DNA from: Fervidobacterium_A thailandense | GTDB lineage: Bacteria; Thermotogota; Thermotogae; Thermotogales; Fervidobacteriaceae | Strand: one strand, 5' to 3' | Length of the DNA stretch: 64,000 nt | Assembly: GCF_041505935.1 (NCBI RefSeq) | Contig: NZ_CP140110.1 | Shown: in pieces, positions 8,974 to 18,100 of the stretch | How the letters are laid out: the number at the start of each line of letters is the position of its first letter | Numbering within the stretch: the first letter of the stretch is position 1 | Notes under the pieces: model-generated | What the model was told of the DNA's origin: nothing | The model's database searches: none | What the model saw: only the letters and a program-made list of their open reading frames with translations | Program-made: the position numbers and the translations under genes

Positions 8974-9909
8974 TTACGACAGTTTGAGAAGTTCCAGTTT
9001 GAATATCAGAAAAGTATAGATCACAATCAAAGCAATGACTGACAGAATGCTAAAGAGCATTGAAGAAAGTGCGATGTAGCCCAGAATGAATTGTAGTACT
9101 CCGATAGAAAAAACCACTAACAGGGTTTTCCGATTGTTGTTTACCTTTCTGAATATCTTATTGTACGTGTGATCTCTATCACCTAAAAAGGGTGATCGAC
9201 CGTTAATCATTCGCCTCATTACCGCGGCAACCAAATCGAGAAGGAAGAGGGAAACGAATATAACCGCCGAGATCTTGAAATGAAGTGTTTGGCCCGAATT
9301 TCTGAAAGCCGATAAAACCCCAGATGACAGTATACCACCGACCAGATAACTTCCCCCATCTCCCATGAATATCCTTGCTGGGGGGAAGTTGTAAATCAGA
9401 TAACCTGCGAGAGCACCAACCAGCGACAAAAGCAAAATTTTGTCAAACCTGGACGTTGCGGTGAGTACAAGTCCAACCGCGGAGATAATCGAGAGAGATG
9501 CACATACCCCGTCCATTCCGTCCATCATATTGACCGCGTTTATCAATGCAACAGTGAGAATAACATAAACAGGTGTAAACATATCTAGTCCAAGATACCT
9601 GATCGCGAGCAGAGAACCAACAATGAATTCAACCACCAAACGAAAAAGAGGCTTGAGATTTTTTATATCATCTGCCGTTCCTATCAAAACAAGTGTGACT
9701 AATACAACTTTGATCACTGGATCGAAAGGTGTCGACAGAAGCACGCCAAAGAACATAGCCAACCCGCCGAGATACGGTGTCACCTTCTCGTGCGGTTTCA
9801 AGTAGCCGTCCGGCTTATCAACGATGTTCAATTTGATGGCCAACTTCCCAAAGAGTGGAGTTGAGATTACGGTAACGATGAACGAGAGTGTTAAACTTGT
9901 GAAGCTCAA
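8974..9909 (-). CDS. WecA/MraY-type glycosyl-1-phosphate transferase (GT4 polyprenyl-phosphate family)
   Basis: This is a 311-residue polytopic membrane enzyme that transfers a sugar-1-phosphate from a UDP-sugar to polyprenyl phosphate. The signatures are GTADDIKNLKP (Mg-binding Asp pair), NAVNMMDGMDGV, FPPARIFMGDGGSYLVG and the cytoplasmic GDRDHTYNKI segment in the position of the family HIHH motif. The start is TTG at 9909 with GGAGGG about 6 nt upstream. The WecA subgroup (GlcNAc-1-P or similar) is more likely than MraY because the neighbours are a ligase-like protein and an unknown surface protein rather than murein genes. Confidence 0.88.
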   Translation of the reverse strand: MSFTSLTLSFIVTVISTPLFGKLAIKLNIVDKPDGYLKPHEKVTPYLGGLAMFFGVLLSTPFDPVIKVVLVTLVLIGTADDIKNLKPLFRLVVEFIVGSLLAIRYLGLDMFTPVYVILTVALINAVNMMDGMDGVCASLSIISAVGLVLTATSRFDKILLLSLVGALAGYLIYNFPPARIFMGDGGSYLVGGILSSGVLSAFRNSGQTLHFKISAVIFVSLFLLDLVAAVMRRMINGRSPFLGDRDHTYNKIFRKVNNNRKTLLVVFSIGVLQFILGYIALSSMLFSILSVIALIVIYTFLIFKLELLKLS

Positions 9910-9936
9910 CCGCGTCCCTCCACTTCAAGTTTTAGG

Positions 9937-11982
9937 TTAGAATTGGCCGTATTCAATGTTTGTACTCTCTGGTGCTTTACCATTTTTCTGGTCGGTCTCA
10001 GGTTTTGATTTATCTGTTCCCCCTACCTGGGTATCCGTACTATTTTTTGGTAACTGAGGTACTTTAGGAGTCTGTTGGACTTGTGGGACTTGAGGTGTGG
10101 TTCCTATAGTGGTACTCTCAAAAAATTCAGCGATGGTCTTGCCACTTTCCAGTGCCCTAACCAATTCGCCAAGTTGATCTATCACGTTTCTACCATCGTA
10201 GGCCAGCTGGACACACCGAACACTTCCATCAAGTTCTACGCGAAAAGCACCCGAGAGTTTTCCAGTTTTGAGTACCACGAGGTCCCGTTTTACATCCACA
10301 GTCCAAACATTTTCACCAAATACTTCGCGTAATGTTTTGGTGGCGACAACGTAATTTTTCACGTACTCCAACATTCCGTACTCGTAATTGGGCACAAGGA
10401 ATATCTTACCTATGATGTAATCAATAACCGTTTCATCCACCGTTTGATCGTTAACGCGAACGGTTTTCAAAACTGGCGTCACTGTTGAAACATCGAAGAT
10501 GAACTCGAAGTTCAAAGCCTTGCCAGCGTACGTACCTATTCCAGATACTGTCACGGTTTTGTCTTCAAGCTTACCAGTCCAAACTATCTTATTAAGGAAA
10601 CTTTCGAACGCTGCTTGATTGTCTTTGTGGGGTGAAGTTCTAACAAGTTTGGTTTGCTTTACTCGTTCAACGAGCTCTTCCTCGGATGCTTTTACTTCCG
10701 ACTGAGTTCTTAACTTTTCATATCGGTTTAAAGCCTCGTTCAGGAAAGTTTTCGATGAAACAACGTTGTTGTTCGAAACAACTTGCTGTATCAAAGCTGT
10801 TTTTCCGTTGTAAACAAAGAGTATTCTTGTAGGAGACTCGCTGCCCAGAAGTGTTCCTCTAAAAGTCACGTTCGCACCATCCGGTGTGAATTCAACCTCC
10901 CAAGACTGGTCCTTAAATATAGTGTTGAACAGATCGTTTATCTTTACATTGTGAGATTGAATAACACCGTTCCTAATGAGCTCAACAATTCTCAGAGACT
11001 CCTTTTCATGAAAATCTCTGAACTGCTTTGCAAAGAGGTAAACCACGAAATTTTGCAACTTTTCCTTTTGAATTTCCTCGTTGTTTACAACCACGTACTG
11101 CAACGAGGCTTGACCTATGGTCTCAAGCTTTAGCCCAAGTGTTATCGTTACCGTCGTTGGCTCTTTCGAACCCTCAAGCCTAATTGAATCTGCGATTACA
11201 AGTTCGACCAACTTTCCTGCCTCATCCTTAACGTACCACCTTGCGTCGGCGAACTTTTGAGCGAATTCACCGAGCGTATAATCTTTTATCTCATTAAGGT
11301 AGGCTGACTTGATGAGTGTTACCAAGTCTTCGTTGAAGCTTTTCTTGTAAATCTCAGATAATAAGGCGGATAGCTCTTTGTCACTCAGAATCTTTCCATC
11401 AAGAGATGCTTTCTCAACCTTCACTTTGAAAGACGAATCCCGTGCCCTTTCGACGGTAAACCAAATTTCAACAAATTTACCGTCTTGGCGATTACCAGAG
11501 TAAACAACAAAATCCTTACCACCATTCCTAAGAAGTGTAAACTTCCCGTTTGGTACGTACTCAAAGAGTAACTTTTGCTCCGCTGGAACAACTTCCACAG
11601 GTGCATTCTTCTCCACTATGTTTATTAGCGCGAGTGTGTAGAGTCTTTCGTACTGCTTCTCCGGATCTTCGATCTTCCGGTTTCCGACTTCCACGGTTAG
11701 CCTTCCATTCTCGAAGTAAAGCGTGTACCTGTTTCTGAAACTATCGAAACCGATCAAACGCGGGCGACCAAATATCGGAAATTGAACCGTATAGGTTTTC
11801 AAGCCGTACTGGAATACTTCCTTTATCGTCAAGAGCTTGAAGTCTCCGTAATAGTTTTCGAAAACGTCCACGGATCTGTTCGCAAACAGGATTCCAAACA
11901 GCAGCATGAGCGCAATTGCGACAAGCAAGGCAGACGTTATTATGTAGCGTCTATTCTTCCTCACATACCTGTACCTACGCAT
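9937..11982 (-). CDS. Large membrane-anchored extracytoplasmic protein of unknown function
   Basis: This is a 681-residue protein that I do not recognise. A basic N-terminus (RRYRYVRKNRRY) precedes one hydrophobic helix at about 13-34. The following ~590 residues alternate beta strands and charged helices and contain several similar blocks of the type ...VKVNDLF...W.VE....V.F.G, which suggests repeated domains. The last ~55 residues are rich in Pro, Gln, Thr and Lys (VPQVQQTPKVPQLPK), like a flexible cell-wall or surface linker. It is the first gene of the minus-strand operon, 27 nt before the WecA-like gene, so a role in the same surface glycan pathway is plausible but unproven. Confidence 0.75.
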   Translation of the reverse strand: MRRYRYVRKNRRYIITSALLVAIALMLLFGILFANRSVDVFENYYGDFKLLTIKEVFQYGLKTYTVQFPIFGRPRLIGFDSFRNRYTLYFENGRLTVEVGNRKIEDPEKQYERLYTLALINIVEKNAPVEVVPAEQKLLFEYVPNGKFTLLRNGGKDFVVYSGNRQDGKFVEIWFTVERARDSSFKVKVEKASLDGKILSDKELSALLSEIYKKSFNEDLVTLIKSAYLNEIKDYTLGEFAQKFADARWYVKDEAGKLVELVIADSIRLEGSKEPTTVTITLGLKLETIGQASLQYVVVNNEEIQKEKLQNFVVYLFAKQFRDFHEKESLRIVELIRNGVIQSHNVKINDLFNTIFKDQSWEVEFTPDGANVTFRGTLLGSESPTRILFVYNGKTALIQQVVSNNNVVSSKTFLNEALNRYEKLRTQSEVKASEEELVERVKQTKLVRTSPHKDNQAAFESFLNKIVWTGKLEDKTVTVSGIGTYAGKALNFEFIFDVSTVTPVLKTVRVNDQTVDETVIDYIIGKIFLVPNYEYGMLEYVKNYVVATKTLREVFGENVWTVDVKRDLVVLKTGKLSGAFRVELDGSVRCVQLAYDGRNVIDQLGELVRALESGKTIAEFFESTTIGTTPQVPQVQQTPKVPQLPKNSTDTQVGGTDKSKPETDQKNGKAPESTNIEYGQF

Positions 11983-12003
11983 CGAGCAACCCCCTTAGGC
12001 ATC

Positions 12004-12031
12004 TTGATTTTTTGAAAGTGTATGATATAAT
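12004..12031 (+). promoter_or_regulatory. Promoter of tRNA-Ala
   Basis: A -35 element TTGATT (12004-12009) and a perfect -10 TATAAT (12026-12031) are separated by 16 nt and end about 34 nt before the mature tRNA 5' end. This is the best promoter match in the gap between the divergent genes. Confidence 0.75.
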
Positions 12032-12065
12032 GTTTCACGCTGGAGGCCGAACTCCGCATAAGCGT

Positions 12066-12141
12066 GGGGCCGTAGCTCAGTTGGGAGAGCGCTACCTTCG
12101 CACGGTAGAGGCCGTGGGTTCAAATCCCATCGGCTCCACCA
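12066..12141 (+). tRNA. tRNA-Ala (anticodon CGC)
   Basis: This is a 76-nt cloverleaf. The acceptor GGGGCCG pairs with CGGCTCC and includes the G3:U70 wobble that identifies alanine tRNAs. The D arm is GCTC/GAGC, the anticodon stem CTACC/GGTAG encloses loop TTCGCAC with anticodon CGC (codon GCG), and the T arm is GTGGG-TTCAAAT-CCCAT. The 3' CCA is encoded. The last 22 nt are shared with the antisense end of the convergent fumarase beta gene. Confidence 0.97.
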
Positions 12142-12635
12142 AAAGCTTCGTAAACGTTCCCGTTGGCGTCAATGTAGACGACCAACGGGAATTTTTTTAC
12201 CTCGATCCTGTAAATAGCCTCCGGCCCCAATTCGGGAAAAGCCAACATTTCCCAACCAACGACGTGTTCGGATAGATACGCCGCGCAACCACTCGGTGCA
12301 ACAAAGTACGGGGCCTTAAACAACCTGATTAACTCTCGAACATACTCGGACCTTGCCCCTTTCCCAACGGTCGCAACGACACCGTTTTCTAAAAGCAGCT
12401 GAAGGTACTTGTCCATTCTCTTTGAAGTGGTAGGCCCAATGACCATTCTGCCGCCAACAAACGTTGGACCAGCGTAAAACACGATTTTTCCCCTTAAATC
12501 CACTGGGAGGTCTTTTCCACTTGTTTTGAATTCAAGTAACCTCTTTTGTGCCGCATCGCGCATCACAAACATTTCACCGTCAAACTCTAGAAATTCCCCA
12601 ACCCTCAATTTTGACAGATCTATTGTCATGTTCAT
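12120..12635 (-). CDS. fumB: Class I fumarate hydratase, beta (C-terminal) subunit
   Basis: The subunit pairs with the alpha subunit to hydrate fumarate to malate (L-tartrate dehydratase is the close alternative). The 171-residue product has the Fe-S hydro-lyase beta signatures MRDAAQKRLLE, IVFYAGPTFV, GRMVIGPTTSKRMD and VGKGARSEYV. The ATG at 12635 overlaps the alpha stop codon (ATGA), with AAGGGTGA upstream, so the two are coupled. The open frame continues upstream inside alpha but that is a shadow. The last codons run 22 nt into the tRNA gene on the opposite strand, and an antisense terminator sits inside codons around IDANGNVYEA. The gene_symbol is used in the sense of the two-subunit family, not E. 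coli FumB. Confidence 0.9.
   Translation of the reverse strand: MNMTIDLSKLRVGEFLEFDGEMFVMRDAAQKRLLEFKTSGKDLPVDLRGKIVFYAGPTFVGGRMVIGPTTSKRMDKYLQLLLENGVVATVGKGARSEYVRELIRLFKAPYFVAPSGCAAYLSEHVVGWEMLAFPELGPEAIYRIEVKKFPLVVYIDANGNVYEAFGGADGI
12157..12198 (+). terminator. Intrinsic terminator of the tRNA gene, embedded in the fumarase beta coding sequence
   Basis: The arms TTCCCGTTGG-CGTC and GACG-(A)-CCAACGGGAA form a 14-bp stem with one bulged A and loop AATGTA, followed directly by seven T (12192-12198). It begins 16 nt after the tRNA CCA, so it fits tRNA termination. All of it lies within codons of the gene on the other strand. Confidence 0.85.
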
Positions 12636-13459
12636 CTTATCTTCACCCTTCCGGTACGATTCAGAAAGCAGTCCACACTCACCGCAACTGGTAACGTGGC
12701 AATGTGCGTCGGGAAACCAAGACACCTAACCTTCAAAACCGTGTGTCCAACTCCCAAGGCTTGGACACCTATTTTTGAAGAGTTCAGTCGTTCTTTCAGC
12801 TTTTCCGAAAGCTCGGGATAATCAACGATGTCCGGTTCGAAATTTTTAAAATCGTGATCAAAGAGTGCGAGTCTGGAAAGTAAGAGTGCGAGGTCCGAAC
12901 TTCCCCCCAAGCCTATCCCAACGTGAACCGGTGGACAAGCGTTCGCAACGTCCGGTACGAGCACGTTTTGCACAGCATCGATTAACTCGTCAGTACTTGC
13001 ACCTGGTTCGAGCATCAGTAACCTTGTGAGATTTTCACTACCCCCACCTTTGACCAGAACGAAAATCTCCAACGTATCTGTACCAACCTCAAACAAGTGA
13101 ACGATGCACGGCGTGTTACTTCCAGTATTGACACGATTGCAAATCGGCTCGCGCACGATACTCTTTCTAAAACCGGCTTCCGCGTAAGCGTCCGCAACGC
13201 ACCTGTTCAACGTCAGGCTTATTGGTTCCTCAAGCAGGATGTTGACCCCCTTGAAAACGAAGAACTCAACCAAGCCGGTATCCTGACACAACGGGAGTCG
13301 CTCACAACGGGCCACGACAAAGTTTTTGAGTATCTCGTCCCGAAACGGCCCACGATAGCTCTGAAAATACTCCTCCACTTCTCCGCTCACTTGAACGTTT
13401 ACCTTAATCAATTCATCCTTTACGCGCTCGTATATCTCACGAGGACTAACCAAAGCCAC
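12632..13459 (-). CDS. fumA: Class I fumarate hydratase, alpha (N-terminal, 4Fe-4S) subunit
   Basis: This is the 275-residue catalytic subunit of the two-subunit, oxygen-sensitive fumarase/tartrate dehydratase. Likely [4Fe-4S] cysteines are in LPLCQDTGLVEF, in NTPCIVH and in VANACPPVHVGIGLGGSSD. KGGGSENLT is the family glycine-rich substrate motif. The start is GTG at 13459 with GGAGGA about 7 nt upstream. It overlaps the beta subunit by 4 nt. An iron-sulfur fumarase fits an anaerobe. Fumarase versus tartrate dehydratase cannot be separated by eye. Confidence 0.9.
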   Translation of the reverse strand: MALVSPREIYERVKDELIKVNVQVSGEVEEYFQSYRGPFRDEILKNFVVARCERLPLCQDTGLVEFFVFKGVNILLEEPISLTLNRCVADAYAEAGFRKSIVREPICNRVNTGSNTPCIVHLFEVGTDTLEIFVLVKGGGSENLTRLLMLEPGASTDELIDAVQNVLVPDVANACPPVHVGIGLGGSSDLALLLSRLALFDHDFKNFEPDIVDYPELSEKLKERLNSSKIGVQALGVGHTVLKVRCLGFPTHIATLPVAVSVDCFLNRTGRVKIR

Positions 13460-13505
13460 AGCGTACTCCTCCAGTGGGACGCATACTTCAGCCTTTCTTT
13501 ATCTT

Positions 13506-14855
13506 TCAGACTTCGTGTTCAACAAGGACCGTCGGTTCTTCCAACGTCACGTTTCGCATCCAACTGTTCGACTTGATTCTGAGATATGCGAGGATCGATT
13601 TGACAAGCTCATCTGACAGAGTTAAGGCGTAAACCACCGGCATGTCTAGATTCCAGACGAAAGCTCCAATGTACGCAAGTGGAACACCTATCAACCACAA
13701 CGTTGAAGATTCAAGTAAAAACGCGAACTTTGCATCTCCTCCAGCCCTCAGAACCCCGACCACCGCCATACCGTTGAACGCCTTGATCGGTGCACCGATG
13801 AGCATCACCCACATGGCAAATGTGAGCATCCTCTTCGTTTCTAACTCAAGTTTGAATCCGGGAAGGAGTACGTAGTACACAAGTAAGATCAGTCCAGCGC
13901 TCACCGTGCCCACCAGGACGTTCACTTTAAGCATACGCTTTGCAAATTGCAGCGCTTCCTGATAACGCATCTCGCCTATCATCTTTCCAACAAGAACTGC
14001 TGCGGCGATGACCAAACCGAACGTAAACGTCCAAACGTAATTCTCAAAGGACGAAAGCACGTTCCTTGCTGCGTAAACCTTCGTTCCCATCCGCCCGAAA
14101 ATGACCCCGTACATCGTCATTCCAAGTGACCAGGCAATCTCGTTCAGCGTCGTGGGTGTGGCGTAGCTGAGGAATTTTCTCAAAAAGCTACGTGGTACAC
14201 CGGGATTGAAAAACGAAAACTTCAAATCGGAAAAGACGATTCTCAGAATTTGATATGCGGGAATTAAGTACCGCCCAACCAGCGTGGCCCACGCGATACC
14301 CATCAAGCCGAGCTTCGGAAAACCGAAATGGCCAAACGTGAGTACGTAAGCCAGGCCAACTTGGACAGTGGTTCCGAATATGTAAGATTCCATTGGGATT
14401 GTTGCGCGTTCCACACTACGTAAAAGGGTTCGGAAGACGACCTCGAGAGCTATACCAAAGTACGAAAAGGATATTATCCTCAAAAACTCAAAGCTTTCCT
14501 TAACTACCGTCGGATCTTTCGAAAAAATACCCGCGAAAAACGTCGGAAAGAAGAACGTAAGCACAAAGAAAATGGTTGAAATGACGAGCGAGAAAAGGAC
14601 CATCAAACTCGTAGTCCTCGATATGCCCTCGTAATCCTTCTTTCCCCAGAACTGCGCTAAGAATATCCCCCCACCGGAGTTGAGACCGAAGAGGAAGAGG
14701 ATTACCAAAAAAGAGGCCTGGGCCGCGATCCCGTTCACAGCAACCGGAACTTCCCCAAGCTTTGTGAGCATCAAAGTCATCAAGAAAATGCCCGTGTTCC
14801 CGAGAATATTTTCAACGGAAACGGGTATAGCGATCCTAAGAACGTTTTTGAGCAT
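13506..14855 (-). CDS. MATE-family efflux transporter
   Basis: This is a 449-residue cytoplasmic-membrane antiporter with 12 predicted helices in two homologous bundles. Typical features are the start LKNVLRIAIPVSVENILGN, the stretch GLNSGGGIFLAQFWGKKDYEG after helix 2, and the matching second-half GLVIAAAVLVGKMIGEMRYQEA. It probably exports organic cations or drugs using Na+ or H+. The ATG at 14855 is preferred to a TTG at 14861 because GAGGA is then 9 nt away instead of 3. It has its own promoter and is divergent from the SDR gene. Confidence 0.9.
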   Translation of the reverse strand: MLKNVLRIAIPVSVENILGNTGIFLMTLMLTKLGEVPVAVNGIAAQASFLVILFLFGLNSGGGIFLAQFWGKKDYEGISRTTSLMVLFSLVISTIFFVLTFFFPTFFAGIFSKDPTVVKESFEFLRIISFSYFGIALEVVFRTLLRSVERATIPMESYIFGTTVQVGLAYVLTFGHFGFPKLGLMGIAWATLVGRYLIPAYQILRIVFSDLKFSFFNPGVPRSFLRKFLSYATPTTLNEIAWSLGMTMYGVIFGRMGTKVYAARNVLSSFENYVWTFTFGLVIAAAVLVGKMIGEMRYQEALQFAKRMLKVNVLVGTVSAGLILLVYYVLLPGFKLELETKRMLTFAMWVMLIGAPIKAFNGMAVVGVLRAGGDAKFAFLLESSTLWLIGVPLAYIGAFVWNLDMPVVYALTLSDELVKSILAYLRIKSNSWMRNVTLEEPTVLVEHEV

Positions 14856-14923
14856 CCACAACTATCCTCACTTTCGGAAATTCCGGAAACTTGGAAAATT
14901 TTCCAGATTCTACAACACAGACA

Positions 14924-14952
14924 ATTTTAACATACGTTAAGCCTTTATTCAA
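14924..14952 (-). promoter_or_regulatory. Promoter of the MATE gene
   Basis: Reading the minus strand, TTGAAT (14952-14947) and TAAAAT (14929-14924) are exactly 17 nt apart, with TG one base before the -10 (extended -10). It lies about 70 nt before the MATE start codon. Confidence 0.75.
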
Positions 14953-14961
14953 TTCTCGAGG

Positions 14962-14970
14962 TGATATAAT
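14962..14970 (+). promoter_or_regulatory. Extended -10 promoter of the SDR gene
   Basis: TGATATAAT is a perfect extended -10 (TGnTATAAT). No good -35 is visible. It stands ~105 nt before the SDR start and only 10 nt from the -35 of the divergent MATE promoter, so the two promoters probably compete. Confidence 0.6.
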
Positions 14971-15074
14971 ATTTTTAACAAGGAAATTTAGTGTGTTGAC
15001 CCTTAACTCGTATCGGAACCTGAAATTCTTAACTTACTGTGTCTTCAAGAATGCAAAATTAGAGGGGGAGTGTT

Positions 15075-15836
15075 ATGCCCAAACTCTCGGATTACCGGTG
15101 GGCACTTGTAACGGGCGCATCGTCGGGCATAGGGCGTGAGTTCGCGCTTGAACTTGCTCGGCGGAACCTCAACCTCGTTCTTGTCGGTAGGGATGTCTCC
15201 GCGTTGAGTAAGTTGGAGGAGGAGATACACAGCATTTCCTCCTCAAAGGTCATCTTTATCCAAGCCGACCTTGTGAAGGATACCTCCTACGTGATCGAGA
15301 ATACGAGCCATCTCCAAATTGACCTACTGATCAACAACGCAGGTCTGGGACTCTACGGGGAGTTCCCAACCCACCAGTGGGACGAGTACGAGACCATAAT
15401 AGATCTGAACGTCAAAGTCTTAACGCAACTAACCTATCATTACTTAAAAGAGATGCTACGCGTGGGGCGAGGCGGGATTATCAACATCGCCTCGGTTGCG
15501 GGATTCTTCCCAATACCAAAGTTCGCCGTTTATGCCTCCACCAAAGCGTACGTCTACAATTTCTCTCTCGCACTCTGGGCCGAGTTACTTGACAAGAACA
15601 TCCACGTTCTGTGTGTGGCACCTGGTAAAACTCGGACAAAGTTCTTCGAGCGTGCGAAAATGAGAACGGATTACAACATGATGGAACCACGCGAAGTAGT
15701 CGTTGGTGCCCTGCGGGCATTCGAGGCAGGCAAGCCACTCTACATTCCAGACGTGGGTAACAAACTGGCTTACTCGGTGGTTCGGAGGATCTTTAGCGAT
15801 CGTGTGGTAGCGAAGATTCTGAAAAAATTTTTCTGA
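15075..15836 (+). CDS. Short-chain dehydrogenase/reductase
   Basis: This is a 253-residue NAD(P)-dependent Rossmann-fold oxidoreductase. It has the cofactor loop TGASSGIG (residues 13-20), LLINNAG, a catalytic serine in IINIASVAGF and YASTK (about 154-158). Arg39 in LVGRD after strand 2 suggests NADP preference. It resembles the classical 'DltE/YqjQ-like' SDR subgroup with a C-terminal basic extension (RRIFSDRVVAKILKKFF) that may associate with membrane. GAGGGGGAG precedes the ATG. The substrate is unknown. The nuclease gene follows after 29 nt. Confidence 0.88.
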   Translation: MPKLSDYRWALVTGASSGIGREFALELARRNLNLVLVGRDVSALSKLEEEIHSISSSKVIFIQADLVKDTSYVIENTSHLQIDLLINNAGLGLYGEFPTHQWDEYETIIDLNVKVLTQLTYHYLKEMLRVGRGGIINIASVAGFFPIPKFAVYASTKAYVYNFSLALWAELLDKNIHVLCVAPGKTRTKFFERAKMRTDYNMMEPREVVVGALRAFEAGKPLYIPDVGNKLAYSVVRRIFSDRVVAKILKKFF

Positions 15837-15865
15837 ACGGTGATATCAGCGGAGGAAGAAACGGG

Positions 15866-17065
15866 ATGTCCCAAATGATTTTGACAAACAGAGATATTAA
15901 AACCATATACTTCTGTCCAAAAAAAGCTAGGTATGAAATCCAAAACTCGAACGGTCCGAACCTACCGCAGGATATCAAAACGTTCTCCACGGATGCGTTC
16001 GGCTGTTTACTCGTGGTGATTCCCGACGAGATCGTCTCCAGATCTCCTTACGTACTGAAGATAAAAAAGACGGGAAAGAAGCTGAGCGATTACCACTTCC
16101 TTGAGGCGGCGTTCATCGGATATGTGCTCGAGAGTTGTGGGCAGGAAGTCGGTTCTATCATTTTCGAAAGTGAACATTACTCGACCTCGGTCAACTGGAG
16201 ACCGTACGTTACCCGGATGCTCTCGCTACTTTCGTACTTTTGTACCGAAACCGATTACAAAGTTTCAAAAACGCACCTGTGCAGGCTCTGCCCATTCGTC
16301 GAAAAATGTTTCCACGAAGCGAGGGCTATCGAAAGCATCGATTTTCTACACGGACTACGCGGTAAAACGGCGGAGAAACTCAGAAAGATCGGGATAGATT
16401 CGATAAAGGATTTACTGAACCAGCGAGACAGGTTGATAGAACATTTCGGCCCTGAACGCACAAGAAAACTTATCGCACACGCGCGAAGCGTGATCGAAAA
16501 CAGACCCGTTCTTTTTGCCCAGCCCCCACAGCTGGAAAATGGTATCTTCCTAGACATCGAAAGCTACACGCCTACTGATTTTGATTACCTCTTCGGGGTG
16601 CTTTCAGATGGAACTTACATTCCCTTCTTGGCACGGGATCAAAACGAAGAGGTACGAGCTTTTCGAAATGTACTTGAATTCATCGATCAAACCTCCGGCC
16701 CGGTGTACCACTTCCACCAATACGAAGTCCAGAGGTTCAAGAAACTCGCCAAACGTTACGGTATTGACATACCTAAGGAATTTTTCAAACGCTTCGTGGA
16801 CGTCTACAAACTGTACGCGGACCACGTTGCCCTGCCCGTTCCATCCTACTCGCTGAAGGTGCTCGCACGGTACTTCGGATTCCAGTGGAGAAACGATATA
16901 AACGGGAGGACAGTCATTGACACCTACGCCCGTTACATGTCCACCGGTGATGAAGACATATTAAACGCGATTCTCGTGTACAACGAAGACGATGTAAGGG
17001 CCACTGAACTACTGGTCAGCAAATTAAGGGAAATGTGCTCAACGAAAGAGCTGGAAGTTCTTTGA
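15866..17065 (+). CDS. TM0106-family RecB-like putative nuclease (RNase H-like exonuclease fold)
   Basis: This is a 399-residue protein of the family named for Thermotoga maritima TM0106. The N-terminal half is RecB-nuclease-like and ends in a cysteine cluster (CRLCPFVEKC, with more Cys upstream), possibly binding iron-sulfur or zinc. A helix-hairpin-helix-like linker (LHGLRGKTAEKLRKIGIDSIKDLL) follows. The C-terminal half is a DnaQ/RNase-H-like domain with acidic motifs LDIES and YNEDDVRAT. A role in DNA repair is assumed for the family, not demonstrated here. GGAGGA lies ~10 nt before the ATG. Its last 27 nt overlap the convergent phosphoesterase gene. Confidence 0.85.
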   Translation: MSQMILTNRDIKTIYFCPKKARYEIQNSNGPNLPQDIKTFSTDAFGCLLVVIPDEIVSRSPYVLKIKKTGKKLSDYHFLEAAFIGYVLESCGQEVGSIIFESEHYSTSVNWRPYVTRMLSLLSYFCTETDYKVSKTHLCRLCPFVEKCFHEARAIESIDFLHGLRGKTAEKLRKIGIDSIKDLLNQRDRLIEHFGPERTRKLIAHARSVIENRPVLFAQPPQLENGIFLDIESYTPTDFDYLFGVLSDGTYIPFLARDQNEEVRAFRNVLEFIDQTSGPVYHFHQYEVQRFKKLAKRYGIDIPKEFFKRFVDVYKLYADHVALPVPSYSLKVLARYFGFQWRNDINGRTVIDTYARYMSTGDEDILNAILVYNEDDVRATELLVSKLREMCSTKELEVL

Positions 17066-17830
17066 TGCGTCTTTGGACGAATCATCCTTACCAGGTCCCA
17101 TATCGAACGTCTGCCCCAGTGCCAGTACGGTGCCAAGCTCGACCGGCAAGCCGGCTTTGACAAGCTTTTCAACAGTCCTCTTTACATCGTACTCCACGAA
17201 AACAAATTCGTACCAATACACCACATCATCCACGTACAGGATCGCGTAAGTTGCTCCTGGCTTACCGTCCTTAGTACGCCCCACACTACCGGGGTTGAGG
17301 ACCAACTTTCCCAAGATATGCCTTGCCATCCTCAGATGCGTGTGACCGTTGACGATGATATCTTCCTCGATGTCACGAACCAGCAATTTCAGTCGCTCAG
17401 CCGATACCGAAGGCTTGACGTACTCAAGCAAGTGGTTCAGCGGACTTCCGTGAACAAGCAATACCTTTACGTTCTCGACCTGGATACTGAGCTTCTTGGG
17501 AAGCGAGCGGAGAAACGCCTTGTTCTCCGGGCTTGTGTGCTCTATTGTCCACCGTATCGACTCATCCCCGACCTCCGTCTCTCGACCAGGGTTGTACGCG
17601 CACCCACAACTGTCTTTCTCAAAGCCAACGGCATCGTCGTAATTGCCGCAGACGGTTGGAATATTTCGCTCACGGATAAGCTCGATAACTTCGTTCGGGT
17701 TCGGCCCGTAACCAACAAGATCACCAACGCAGAAAACCTCGTCCACCCCACGCTCGTCGATATCCTTTAAAACCGCCTCTAGTGCTTCCAGGTTCGAATG
17801 CACGTCCGAAATAAAGGCAACTTTACGCAA
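17039..17830 (-). CDS. Calcineurin-like metallophosphoesterase (YfcE/MJ0936-like)
   Basis: This is a 263-residue cytoplasmic protein with the full di-metal set: ISDVHSN, GDLVGYGP, CGNYD, VHGSP and NGHTH, in the order and spacing of the small bacterial phosphodiesterase group. After about residue 205 a C-terminal segment of ~55 residues (VKRTVEKLVKAGLPVELG...) extends the core. The start is TTG at 17830 with GGAGGAGG about 7 nt upstream. The substrate is unknown. The 3' end overlaps the nuclease gene on the other strand by 27 nt. Confidence 0.9.
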   Translation of the reverse strand: MRKVAFISDVHSNLEALEAVLKDIDERGVDEVFCVGDLVGYGPNPNEVIELIRERNIPTVCGNYDDAVGFEKDSCGCAYNPGRETEVGDESIRWTIEHTSPENKAFLRSLPKKLSIQVENVKVLLVHGSPLNHLLEYVKPSVSAERLKLLVRDIEEDIIVNGHTHLRMARHILGKLVLNPGSVGRTKDGKPGATYAILYVDDVVYWYEFVFVEYDVKRTVEKLVKAGLPVELGTVLALGQTFDMGPGKDDSSKDASKNFQLFR

Positions 17831-18100
17831 GAAAATTCCTCCTCCCAGTATTCTTTGGGGAATGATTCACTCTAGAAAGTCTACACGCGATTCGTTAAGT
17901 CAGTGTTTAGATTCAGGGCTTGGTGGAAAATATGAGATAAGTCCTCCTCGGAGCGCAACGTACGTCGATTTTTCACGCACCTCCCAAATCATTTCGTTCT
18001 ACTCCCCATCTCTCACGTTGTTGGTGAGCACGCCAGGAGGGCACCCCCTTCGATATTTCCAAAAAGAGTTCAAAATTACCCGACAGCGGTATCCCAAGAC
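17831..18100. other. Intergenic region without a convincing gene
   Basis: Both strands contain short open frames (up to 80 codons), but none has a good ribosome site, a recognisable motif or balanced composition. No hairpin with a T tract was found. It separates the phosphoesterase from the remnant-like frame below 18496. Confidence 0.5.
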
